Source: Thermococci archaeon (GTDB lineage: Archaea > Methanobacteriota_B > Thermococci > Methanofastidiosales > B48-G16). Taken from it: 7,214 nucleotides of DNA. The notes below the pieces were generated by a model. That model had not been told where the DNA came from. It saw nothing but the letters and a program-made list of their open reading frames with translations, and made no database searches. How positions within the stretch are numbered: position 1 is the stretch's first letter; each line of letters starts with the position of its first letter. This document shows, one piece after another, positions 1 through 5,482 of the stretch. The stretch spans positions 1 to 7,214 of the forward strand of contig DAOVEQ010000052.1 in NCBI GenBank assembly GCA_030668905.1, in the 5' to 3' direction. The position numbers were made by a program, and so were the translations under genes.

Positions 1-390
1 TTTGGATAGTTCTACGCGCACGTTGCCGAACGCTTCTGAGAATATTGCCTTGACCCAGCCCAGAGAACAGAGACAGAAGATCGGATCAACATCTAGCTTG
101 TATTTCTGTACGAGGGGGCAGCCGCATTTGGTACATCTCGAGTAAATGATGTTCTTTTCCCGTATCCACGTTCCGCACCAGAGAATATGTTCGTTTATCA
201 ATTTGAGAAGTTCCGTTTCATCTTTCGCTTTACTTTTCAAGGATTGTACTCTCTGGATGTCGTAGTGAGCACAGCTGTACCCGCACATTTCCAATATTTT
301 TGCCTGCTGGTCTTTATCTGTATGAGTTTTTATTCCCTGAACAGCAGCCACTACCCATCGTCTCATGAGATCTTGTACGGATTCTTTCAT
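1..390 (-). CDS. Cysteine-rich protein of unknown function, N-terminal part (cut by left window edge)
   Basis: The reverse complement from the ATG at 390-388 stays open for 130 codons to the window edge, with no stop, so the C-terminus lies outside. Two in-frame TAA codons sit just upstream of the ATG, so the start cannot move further out. Eight cysteines are visible: C36 and C40 (CGYSC), C72, C86/C89/C91 (CTKCGC), and C106/C108 (CLC). The last pair is followed by a GWVKAIFSEAFG segment. This spacing suggests a zinc- or iron-sulfur-binding protein. The late CxC, then a Gly-Trp/aromatic helix ending in a VRVEL strand, recalls small cysteine-rich proteins of unknown function found in methanogens and anaerobic bacteria (the DUF6144 type). 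That match is from memory and is weak. No signal peptide or membrane segment is seen. Base composition is more GC-rich than most of the window. It is transcribed divergently from the FAD dehydrogenase operon and has its own promoter. Confidence 0.7.
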   Translation of the reverse strand, partial: MKESVQDLMRRWVVAAVQGIKTHTDKDQQAKILEMCGYSCAHYDIQRVQSLKSKAKDETELLKLINEHILWCGTWIREKNIIYSRCTKCGCPLVQKYKLDVDPIFCLCSLGWVKAIFSEAFGNVRVELSK

Positions 391-412
391 GCTCTTTTAT
401 TATCTCTTTATG

Positions 413-428
413 AATAAAAATGATTTCC
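413..428 (-). promoter_or_regulatory. Archaeal BRE/TATA promoter for the leftward cysteine-rich gene
   Basis: On the minus strand the sequence reads GGAAATCA followed by TTTTTATT, resembling an archaeal BRE followed by box A. The box centre (about 416) lies about 26 nt before the ATG at 390, which would put transcription initiation at or next to the start codon. There is no Shine-Dalgarno motif before this ATG, which fits a leaderless mRNA. The assignment rests on motif and spacing only. Confidence 0.45.
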
Positions 429-433
429 TCAAT

Positions 434-450
434 GAAACCTTTTTAAATTA
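434..450 (+). promoter_or_regulatory. Archaeal BRE/TATA promoter for the FAD dehydrogenase operon
   Basis: GAAACC at 434-439 is directly followed by TTTTTAAATTA at 440-450, a good BRE plus box A. The box centre at about 446 predicts a transcription start near 468-473. That lies inside or just after the possible GTG start at 467 and just before the ATG at 476, so the ATG is the better start for this transcript. A second, weaker AT-rich element (GATATA, 452-457) follows. Confidence 0.55.
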
Positions 451-475
451 TGATATACAATAAAACGTGGTAAGC

Positions 476-1852
476 ATGAAAATCAAAGTTGCAATAATTG
501 GAGCGGGACCATCAGGTTTGTTTGCGGCGAGGGAGCTTATAAACAAAGGGATAGAATGTTTGATAATAGATTCTGGAAAAGAAGCATTAAAAAGAGAGTG
601 TCCTGTCTCTGATAGAAATTTATGTTTGAAATGTGACCCGTGCCAGATCACATCAGGAGTAGGAGGAGCGGGAGCATTATCGGACGGTAAATTGAATCTA
701 ACTTATAAGATAGGGGGAGATCCTGCTTCTTTAAAGAGGACTCCAGAGGAAATTCAGGAACTTATAGATTATGTAGATAAAGTCTTTTTGGAATATGGAG
801 TGGAAGATAAAACTTATGGGGTGGACGGAGAAGCGTTAGAAGAATTGAAAAGAAAAGCGAGCAAGAATGGGATAGAATTTATCTCGGGGAAACAGAGACA
901 CATAGGGAGCGACAAAACAAAAGAGATTATAGATACTTTTTATAGAGATTTAAAGTCTAAAGGAGTAAAATTTTTGTTAAATACGAAAATCACAGATATA
1001 AAAAAAAGTAAAGACTGTTTTATTTTGAAGACGGATAATGGGGATATAGAAGCAGAGTACGTGATCGCGGCGCCGGGAAGGGCGGGTGCATACTGGCTCA
1101 GATCACAGGCTTACTCTCTCGGGATCGTTTCAATATACGGACCTATAGATGTCGGTGTCAGAGTCGAGTTTCCAGCCACGATCTACAAGCCCATCGAAAA
1201 AGTAATGTACGATGCAAAGTTCAGACTTTTCACGAGGACGTATGACGATATGGTGAGAACTTTCTGTACAAATCCCCAGGGCTTTGTTACGGAAGAGATG
1301 TATGAAGGATTCGTACTCGTAAACGGGCATGCAAAAAAGGAAGAGAAATCAGGAAATACAAACCTTGCAGTTCTCTCCCGTATAAATCTCACGGACCCGG
1401 TAGAAGACACAACAAAATATGGAAGATCAATTGCAAAACTTGCTACAACTATCGGCGGCGGCAAGCCCATACTCCAGAGATATAAAGATTTCATAAAGGG
1501 AAGAAGGTCCACGTGGAGCAGGATAGACAAGGGGCTCGTGAAACCAACGTTAAGAAGCGTGACACCCGGGGACATATCAATGGCGATGCCCCACAGGATA
1601 GTTCTCAACATAAAAGAGGCCATAGATAGACTTAATTCCGTCATAGAGGGGATCGCTTCCGATTCTACGCTTTTGTATGCTCCGGAGATAAAATTTTACG
1701 ACACCAAATATCCTACATCAAAGTTCATGGAGACAAACCTAAAAAATATGTACATCTCTGGGGATGCGTCAGGAAGATCGAGAGGGATTATCTATGCCGC
1801 TGTCACAGGTGTGCTGGCAGCTAAAGGGATAATCCTGAAAGAGGGAAAATAA
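476..1852 (+). CDS. FAD-dependent dehydrogenase (COG2509-like NAD(P)/FAD oxidoreductase)
   Basis: This 458-residue flavoprotein begins with a Rossmann dinucleotide-binding motif, GAGPSG at residues 9-14, after a beta-strand (KVAII). A beta2 end with an acidic residue (D32) follows. Next comes a cysteine cluster, C42-x7-C50-x2-C53-x2-C56, leading into a GVGGAGALSDGK segment (61-72) that is typical of the uncharacterised FAD-dependent dehydrogenases grouped as COG2509. The C-terminus carries the usual second FAD contact (SGDASGRSRGIIYAAVTG), where a Gly-Asp binds the ribityl chain. Substrate and electron acceptor are unknown. The cytosolic location is inferred from the lack of signal or membrane segments. 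I chose the ATG at 476 because promoter spacing and the conserved N-terminus fit it. A GTG at 467 would add three residues, and an in-frame TAA lies at 461-463. The stop overlaps the next start by one base (TAATG). The first half is markedly more AT-rich than the part after about 1050. Confidence 0.85.
   Translation: MKIKVAIIGAGPSGLFAARELINKGIECLIIDSGKEALKRECPVSDRNLCLKCDPCQITSGVGGAGALSDGKLNLTYKIGGDPASLKRTPEEIQELIDYVDKVFLEYGVEDKTYGVDGEALEELKRKASKNGIEFISGKQRHIGSDKTKEIIDTFYRDLKSKGVKFLLNTKITDIKKSKDCFILKTDNGDIEAEYVIAAPGRAGAYWLRSQAYSLGIVSIYGPIDVGVRVEFPATIYKPIEKVMYDAKFRLFTRTYDDMVRTFCTNPQGFVTEEMYEGFVLVNGHAKKEEKSGNTNLAVLSRINLTDPVEDTTKYGRSIAKLATTIGGGKPILQRYKDFIKGRRSTWSRIDKGLVKPTLRSVTPGDISMAMPHRIVLNIKEAIDRLNSVIEGIASDSTLLYAPEIKFYDTKYPTSKFMETNLKNMYISGDASGRSRGIIYAAVTGVLAAKGIILKEGK
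1841..1845 (+). promoter_or_regulatory. Shine-Dalgarno site for the MazG/NUDIX gene
   Basis: GAGGG lies 6 nt before the ATG at 1852, inside the last codons of the FAD dehydrogenase. It supports that start and translation from a shared transcript. Confidence 0.6.
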
Positions 1853-2598
1853 TGGATTTAAAAAAGATCCAGGAAAAAATAGATAGGTTTGATAAAGAAA
1901 GAGGATGGGAAAAGTTTCCGCCGTCTCTTGTATTTTCTCATATAATTGAAGAACTCGGAGAGATATCGCGATACATACAGTTTGAAGAAGGATACAAGAA
2001 AGAGGGAATAGGTCACGAATATAACGTTAAAGATTTAAAAAGAGAGTTTGCACAGGTGTTCGCGTTGCTCACCCAACTGGCATTACATTACGGGATAGAT
2101 CTGGAGGATGCTGTTCTCGAAGAGCTGGAGATAATGGAAAAAAGATTTTCAAAGGAAGAGTGGAGAAAATATATGGAGAAATATGAATCGCATTACAAAA
2201 TCTCTGATGTCGTTACATCTTTTTTGAGTTTTGATAACAAGATTTTAATACTTAAGAGAAGTGAGAAGGTTTCTACGTATAAAGGAAAATGGGCGGGAAT
2301 ATCCGGGTATATAGAGGATGAAGATCCGCTCGAAGCGGCATACAGAGAAATATTTGAAGAGCTCGGATTAAAAAAGGAAGACGTTACACTACGTGGTAGA
2401 GGGGATATCCTGAAAATAAAAGATGAAAACTTGAAAACTATTTTTTATGTTCATCCCTTTTTATTTGAGCTAAAGAGTAAAAAAGATTTGAAATTAAATT
2501 TTGAGCATACTCAGTATAGATGGGTGAATAAGGAAGAATTAAAGAAAATAGAAACAGTTCCAAAACTTAAAGAAGCGTTAGAATCATGTATGAAGTAG
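1852..2598 (+). CDS. MazG-like / NUDIX two-domain nucleotide pyrophosphatase
   Basis: This 248-residue protein joins two house-cleaning domains. Residues 1-100 form an all-helical MazG-like domain: an ERGWEKFPPSLV entry, the EELGE metal motif (E34, E37), and a second helix REFAQVF. E65 is kept there, but the usual Asp three residues later is Q68. Residues about 115-245 form a NUDIX fold with the box at 152-173 (GYIEDEDP, then REIFEELGL). The metal-binding REhxEE core (R165, E166, E169, E170) is intact, but the loop is one residue shorter than the 23-residue consensus. Both domain families hydrolyse nucleoside di- or triphosphates or related pyrophosphates, and the natural substrate cannot be read from sequence. 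It overlaps the FAD gene by 1 nt and the endonuclease V homologue by 13 nt, so the three are probably co-transcribed. A Shine-Dalgarno GAGGG precedes the start. The NUDIX assignment is strong and the MazG one good. Whether the MazG half is active is doubtful. Confidence 0.87.
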   Translation: MDLKKIQEKIDRFDKERGWEKFPPSLVFSHIIEELGEISRYIQFEEGYKKEGIGHEYNVKDLKREFAQVFALLTQLALHYGIDLEDAVLEELEIMEKRFSKEEWRKYMEKYESHYKISDVVTSFLSFDNKILILKRSEKVSTYKGKWAGISGYIEDEDPLEAAYREIFEELGLKKEDVTLRGRGDILKIKDENLKTIFYVHPFLFELKSKKDLKLNFEHTQYRWVNKEELKKIETVPKLKEALESCMK

Positions 2599-3191
2599 AG
2601 TTTTTTAAGTTATTAAAAAATCCTGATTTAAAAGAGCTGCGAAAATTTCAAATAAAGACAGCCAAAAATGTAAACACTCAGTATAATAAAACAGGAAAAA
2701 TTTACGGAGTTGACGTAGCGTATAAAGGAGATAAGGCTGTCGGAGCTATCGTTTCAAAAAATTACGAATCTTACGAGATTAAAGAAATAGAGTTTCCATA
2801 CATATCAACATATTTTGCATTCAGAGAATTACCGATTTTGTGGAATTTGATCAAAAAATGTGAGGGATGTATAATATTTGGCGGAAACGGGGTACTTCAT
2901 CCCTATGAAGCAGGACTTGCTACGATGGCTGGCGTCATGCTGGAGAAACAGACGATAGGTGTGGCAAAGTCTTTACTCTGCGGAGAATTAAAAGGAGATT
3001 ATGTATATCAGGATAAAGAAGTTATAGGAAAAGTTATAAAAAGTTCAAAAAATCCCATATACGTTTCCATAGGCAATAGAGTTACTCTTGAACAGGCTTC
3101 CGATATTGTTTTAAACGAATGCATCTATAGAGTCCCTGAAGTTTTGAGGAAGGCGCATATACTGGCTAATCACGTTGCAAAACGTATATAA
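2586..3191 (+). CDS. nfi: Endonuclease V homologue, catalytic Asp replaced by Gly
   Basis: Endonuclease V cleaves one phosphodiester 3' of deaminated purines such as (deoxy)inosine. This 201-residue protein shows the family landmarks in order: GVDVAYKG (D43), PYISTYFAFRE (wedge Tyr Y72, E81), NGVLHP (H105), IGVAKS (K128), a GNRVTLEQA segment, and a C-terminal RKAHILAN helix. Spacings match the well-studied Thermotoga enzyme: Y-to-E is 9 residues and H-to-K is 23. In that alignment its D110, a metal-binding catalytic Asp in the DGxGxxHP motif, corresponds to G99 (GGC, 2880-2882) here, and the Arg after HP is Tyr. The loop between D43 and Y72 is about eight residues shorter than usual. It may therefore be a damaged nuclease, a binder of deaminated nucleic acid, or an enzyme with a rearranged site. 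The start overlaps the upstream gene by 13 nt with no clear ribosome binding site, suggesting translational coupling. The 3' end overlaps the opposing Trm-G10 gene by 26 nt. Confidence 0.88.
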   Translation: MYEVEFFKLLKNPDLKELRKFQIKTAKNVNTQYNKTGKIYGVDVAYKGDKAVGAIVSKNYESYEIKEIEFPYISTYFAFRELPILWNLIKKCEGCIIFGGNGVLHPYEAGLATMAGVMLEKQTIGVAKSLLCGELKGDYVYQDKEVIGKVIKSSKNPIYVSIGNRVTLEQASDIVLNECIYRVPEVLRKAHILANHVAKRI

Positions 3192-4095
3192 ATCTTGTTA
3201 AAGTTCTGTGCATCCTCAGTTTTTCCATGTCCAGAACTTTAAAACCTATTTTTTCAAAATCATATTCTTTATTTAACACAATGCATGCTTTTTTTGAAGT
3301 TCCATAGATTTTTTCAAATGCTTTTTCATAAATATCCTTTTTTAGTTTTGTGGATTTCCCGTAGGGAACATCTGTGGCTGTGCTTTCAATATTCTCAAAA
3401 TATGAATCTAAATCCTCAATATTTCCCTCTTTTATCGAATAATCTTTGATCCCGTAGAAATCAAGATTTTTTTTGCACCCTTCCACCATCTTTTTCTCTA
3501 TATCCAGCCCAAAAACTTTCAAGCCCATCAGTCCTCCCTCTATCAGAATCCCACCCGTACCGCAAAAAGGATCGAGGAGTTTTTTTTGAGCCTGAGAGAG
3601 ATTTATTAATGCCCTGGCGTACTTGGGATGTAGAGAAGATGGATGAAAATAAGGTCTGAACTGCGGTTTTCTCTTTTCGTACTCTTTTCTGTCTATCGTT
3701 ATCAACGTTTTTCCGATGTAGAGTTTTTCAGAATTTAAACAGTATATCTCGTTTTGAGGGTTTTCGAGATCAGTTTTGAGGCTAAAATCGTTCTGTTTTT
3801 GAATCTCATCTGCTATCTTTTTTTCGAGTTCTTTGTTTCCTTTTTTTTCTCCAAGATTTTGCACCCGTACCGCAAATGTTCCATCAAGAATAATCTCTTC
3901 GTCCATATATTCCAGAACTTTGTGGCAGAGCCCGAGTCTCTTAAAAATCGCGGGATCTATATCAGTTTCAATTATCAGTATCTGATCTTTGGCTTCAATG
4001 ATCTTATATTTTTTATCAAAAGCCTTTAAAAGATAGATCACTTCTTTTCGTGACAGGTCAATATTTTCCCCGGAAAGATAAAAAAGCAGCTTCAT
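3166..4095 (-). CDS. tRNA (guanine(10)-N2)-methyltransferase, Trm-G10 type (THUMP + Rossmann MTase)
   Basis: This enzyme class uses S-adenosylmethionine to methylate N2 of G10 in tRNA, giving m2G or m2,2G in archaea. The 309-residue protein has an N-terminal region and a THUMP domain (about 45-138, with GTFAVRVQNLG at 72-82) that binds the tRNA acceptor region. A linker RPYFHPSSLHPKYARAL (147-163) leads to motif I, LDPFCGTGGILIEG (174-187), for AdoMet binding. An acidic LDIE (198-200) contacts the cofactor ribose. Motif IV reads TDVPYG (D242-Y245), where DPPY is the family norm, so the first Pro is Val. Length fits the family. The start overlaps the upstream NOP2/Sun gene by 4 nt (ATGA), indicating coupled translation. 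It is the last gene of the minus operon, and its end overlaps the endonuclease V homologue. THUMP proteins with other tRNA guanine targets exist, so the exact position G10 is an inference from family resemblance. Confidence 0.87.
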   Translation of the reverse strand: MKLLFYLSGENIDLSRKEVIYLLKAFDKKYKIIEAKDQILIIETDIDPAIFKRLGLCHKVLEYMDEEIILDGTFAVRVQNLGEKKGNKELEKKIADEIQKQNDFSLKTDLENPQNEIYCLNSEKLYIGKTLITIDRKEYEKRKPQFRPYFHPSSLHPKYARALINLSQAQKKLLDPFCGTGGILIEGGLMGLKVFGLDIEKKMVEGCKKNLDFYGIKDYSIKEGNIEDLDSYFENIESTATDVPYGKSTKLKKDIYEKAFEKIYGTSKKACIVLNKEYDFEKIGFKVLDMEKLRMHRTLTRFIYVLQRD

Positions 4096-5000
4096 TTTAC
4101 CACTTTGGCTACGAACATTCCGTGAGTATCATGTACGTGCGGCAAAAATCTCTTACACTTCTTTACTTCACCGTCCAATCTTTTTCCGAACGGCTTTTGA
4201 AATCCATCCACAAGTTTTTTCCCATTGATCGTGGTAGTAATCTCTTCCAGCGTTATATCAAAATTTTTCAACGCCCAATCTATCACGTGCTCATTCTCTT
4301 CAGGTTCCAGACTGCACGTACAGTAAATCAGTTCCCCATCTTTCTTTAACGATCTAATTCCCGCTTCAAGAAGTTTTTTTTGCAGATTCTGACAGAAGTA
4401 AATATCGTTCATACTTCGTGAGTACTTTCTTGTCGGATCCTTCCTTATAACCCCGGATCCTGTACATGGGGCATCAAGAAGTATATTCTTTGCTTCAATA
4501 TCCAGTTTAGTCGAATCCTTTTTGAACACTGCACAGTTTTCCACGCCCAATCTCTGTATATTGTTTTTCAGAGCTTCAATTCTATCGACATCGAAAGCGA
4601 GAACTACTCCTTTATTTTTCATGATCTCTGATATCTGCGTTGTTTTTCCTCCCGGAGACGCACACATATCGATTACCAATTTTTCTTTGAATTTAAAAAA
4701 AGGAACTATATTCATCTCGGCTTCTCCCTGTATATAAAAATATCCAAAAAGATGTTCGGGACACGAACTTATAGAGAACGCTGATTTTAAGATTTTAAAT
4801 CCGTACTCTATCTCTTCCAGTATTACTCCCCTATCTTCAAGTCTTTTTCTAAGCTTCTCTTTAGAGATTTTAAGTGTATTCACTCTAATACAGAGATTTT
4901 CTCTCTCATTCGCTTTTAAAAAAGAATTAAAATCTTTAAAAAGAATTCTATATCTATCCAGAAACTCTTTTTTGTACTCACCTGTACGTGCTTCCTCCAT
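4092..5000 (-). CDS. NOL1/NOP2/Sun family RNA cytosine-C5 methyltransferase
   Basis: This AdoMet-dependent enzyme forms 5-methylcytosine in tRNA or rRNA through a covalent Cys-cytosine intermediate. The 302-residue protein has the archaeal domain order: an N-terminal RNA-binding part with RVNTLK (39-44), motif I VIDMCASPGGKTTQ (109-122), an acidic FDVD (136-139), motif IV LLDAPCTGSGV (175-185), and motif VI YCTCSLEPEENE (226-237). Both family cysteines are present: C179 in the DAPC motif and the nucleophile C229 in TCS. The tail RFLPHVHDTHGMFVAKV is the expected C-terminal strand pair. The short architecture without an extra RNA-binding domain resembles archaeal Trm4-like tRNA methyltransferases rather than bacterial RsmB, but the RNA target is not readable. 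It overlaps the preceding 167-residue gene by 23 nt and the following Trm-G10 by 4 nt. Pairing with Trm-G10 supports a tRNA-modification role. Confidence 0.9.
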   Translation of the reverse strand: MEEARTGEYKKEFLDRYRILFKDFNSFLKANERENLCIRVNTLKISKEKLRKRLEDRGVILEEIEYGFKILKSAFSISSCPEHLFGYFYIQGEAEMNIVPFFKFKEKLVIDMCASPGGKTTQISEIMKNKGVVLAFDVDRIEALKNNIQRLGVENCAVFKKDSTKLDIEAKNILLDAPCTGSGVIRKDPTRKYSRSMNDIYFCQNLQKKLLEAGIRSLKKDGELIYCTCSLEPEENEHVIDWALKNFDITLEEITTTINGKKLVDGFQKPFGKRLDGEVKKCKRFLPHVHDTHGMFVAKVVK

Positions 5001-5481
5001 TATAAAACACCAGTTTATTCAATTCCTTCGTAAGTTTTTGATCTAATTTTTTCTGGTTTTTGGAGAGGTTCTGGAGAGGCTTATCGTAAAAAGCTATAGG
5101 TCCCTGAAATACGTAATCTTCATCAATATCGAAAAAAGATTTTGGAGAAATGTTAAGAAGTTCTTCCATAGTGGAATAAGAAACCTTTCCCTCTATTCTT
5201 AATTCCCTGATTATTCCTCTCATCTGTTTTTTTGTGAGAGGCCTCCAGCCGTAGCAAAAATCATGATTTAACCCTTCTTTTACCTTAATTTTTCCTCCAA
5301 CGCCAATTTTTTTGTATGGATTTATTATTTCGGATTTTAAATGCCAGAATTTTCCTTCTCTGGACATATAGAAATCTAACCGCGATCCTTTTCTCGATGC
5401 AGAGACTTTCCAGTCTTCAGGATCTTTATTGTATTCCTTTATTATATCCTCGAGTATCTCTTCATCTTCTTTTATCTTCAT
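4978..5481 (-). CDS. Unrecognised 167-residue charged protein in the prenyl synthase / RNA methylase operon
   Basis: I do not recognise this family. The ATG at 5481-5479 lies one base after the stop of the prenyl synthase gene. A TTG at 5493 would add four residues and overlap that gene by 11 nt, but lacks a better ribosome site, so I prefer the ATG. The protein is soluble-looking, with no signal peptide or membrane segment, and very rich in Lys and Glu. It starts with an acidic helix (about 3-19). A strand-rich middle follows (WKVSASRKGSRLDFYMS, then a FWHLKSE segment, 24-51), and then a glycine-rich turn, GVGGKIKVKEG (60-70). Residues 74-90 hold a conspicuous DFCYGWRPLTKKQM patch. The last 45 residues include FQGPIAFYDKP and a helix-forming basic tail. 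Basic and aromatic patches and the neighbouring RNA methyltransferases make RNA binding a reasonable guess, but that is inference. Its 3' end overlaps the NOP2/Sun start by 23 nt, so it is firmly part of the operon. Confidence 0.75.
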   Translation of the reverse strand: MKIKEDEEILEDIIKEYNKDPEDWKVSASRKGSRLDFYMSREGKFWHLKSEIINPYKKIGVGGKIKVKEGLNHDFCYGWRPLTKKQMRGIIRELRIEGKVSYSTMEELLNISPKSFFDIDEDYVFQGPIAFYDKPLQNLSKNQKKLDQKLTKELNKLVFYNGGSTYR

Positions 5482-5482
5482 A

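Noticed and set aside
187..417. Open frame on the plus strand opposite the cysteine-rich gene
   Set aside because: The translation looks like hydrophobic antisense noise, and the minus strand has a coherent cysteine-patterned protein with promoter.
1183..1644. Long open frame on the minus strand inside the FAD dehydrogenase
   Set aside because: It is antisense to a clearly conserved flavoprotein, with no ribosome site or recognisable motif. The more GC-rich composition there lowers stop-codon frequency.
2586..3191. Endonuclease V homologue as a pseudogene
   Set aside because: There is no frameshift or internal stop and the other signature residues keep their spacing, so an intact but altered protein is more likely than a decayed gene.
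4522..4737. Open frame on the plus strand opposite the NOP2/Sun gene
   Set aside because: It is antisense to motif I and flanking conserved parts, with no supporting promoter or ribosome site.
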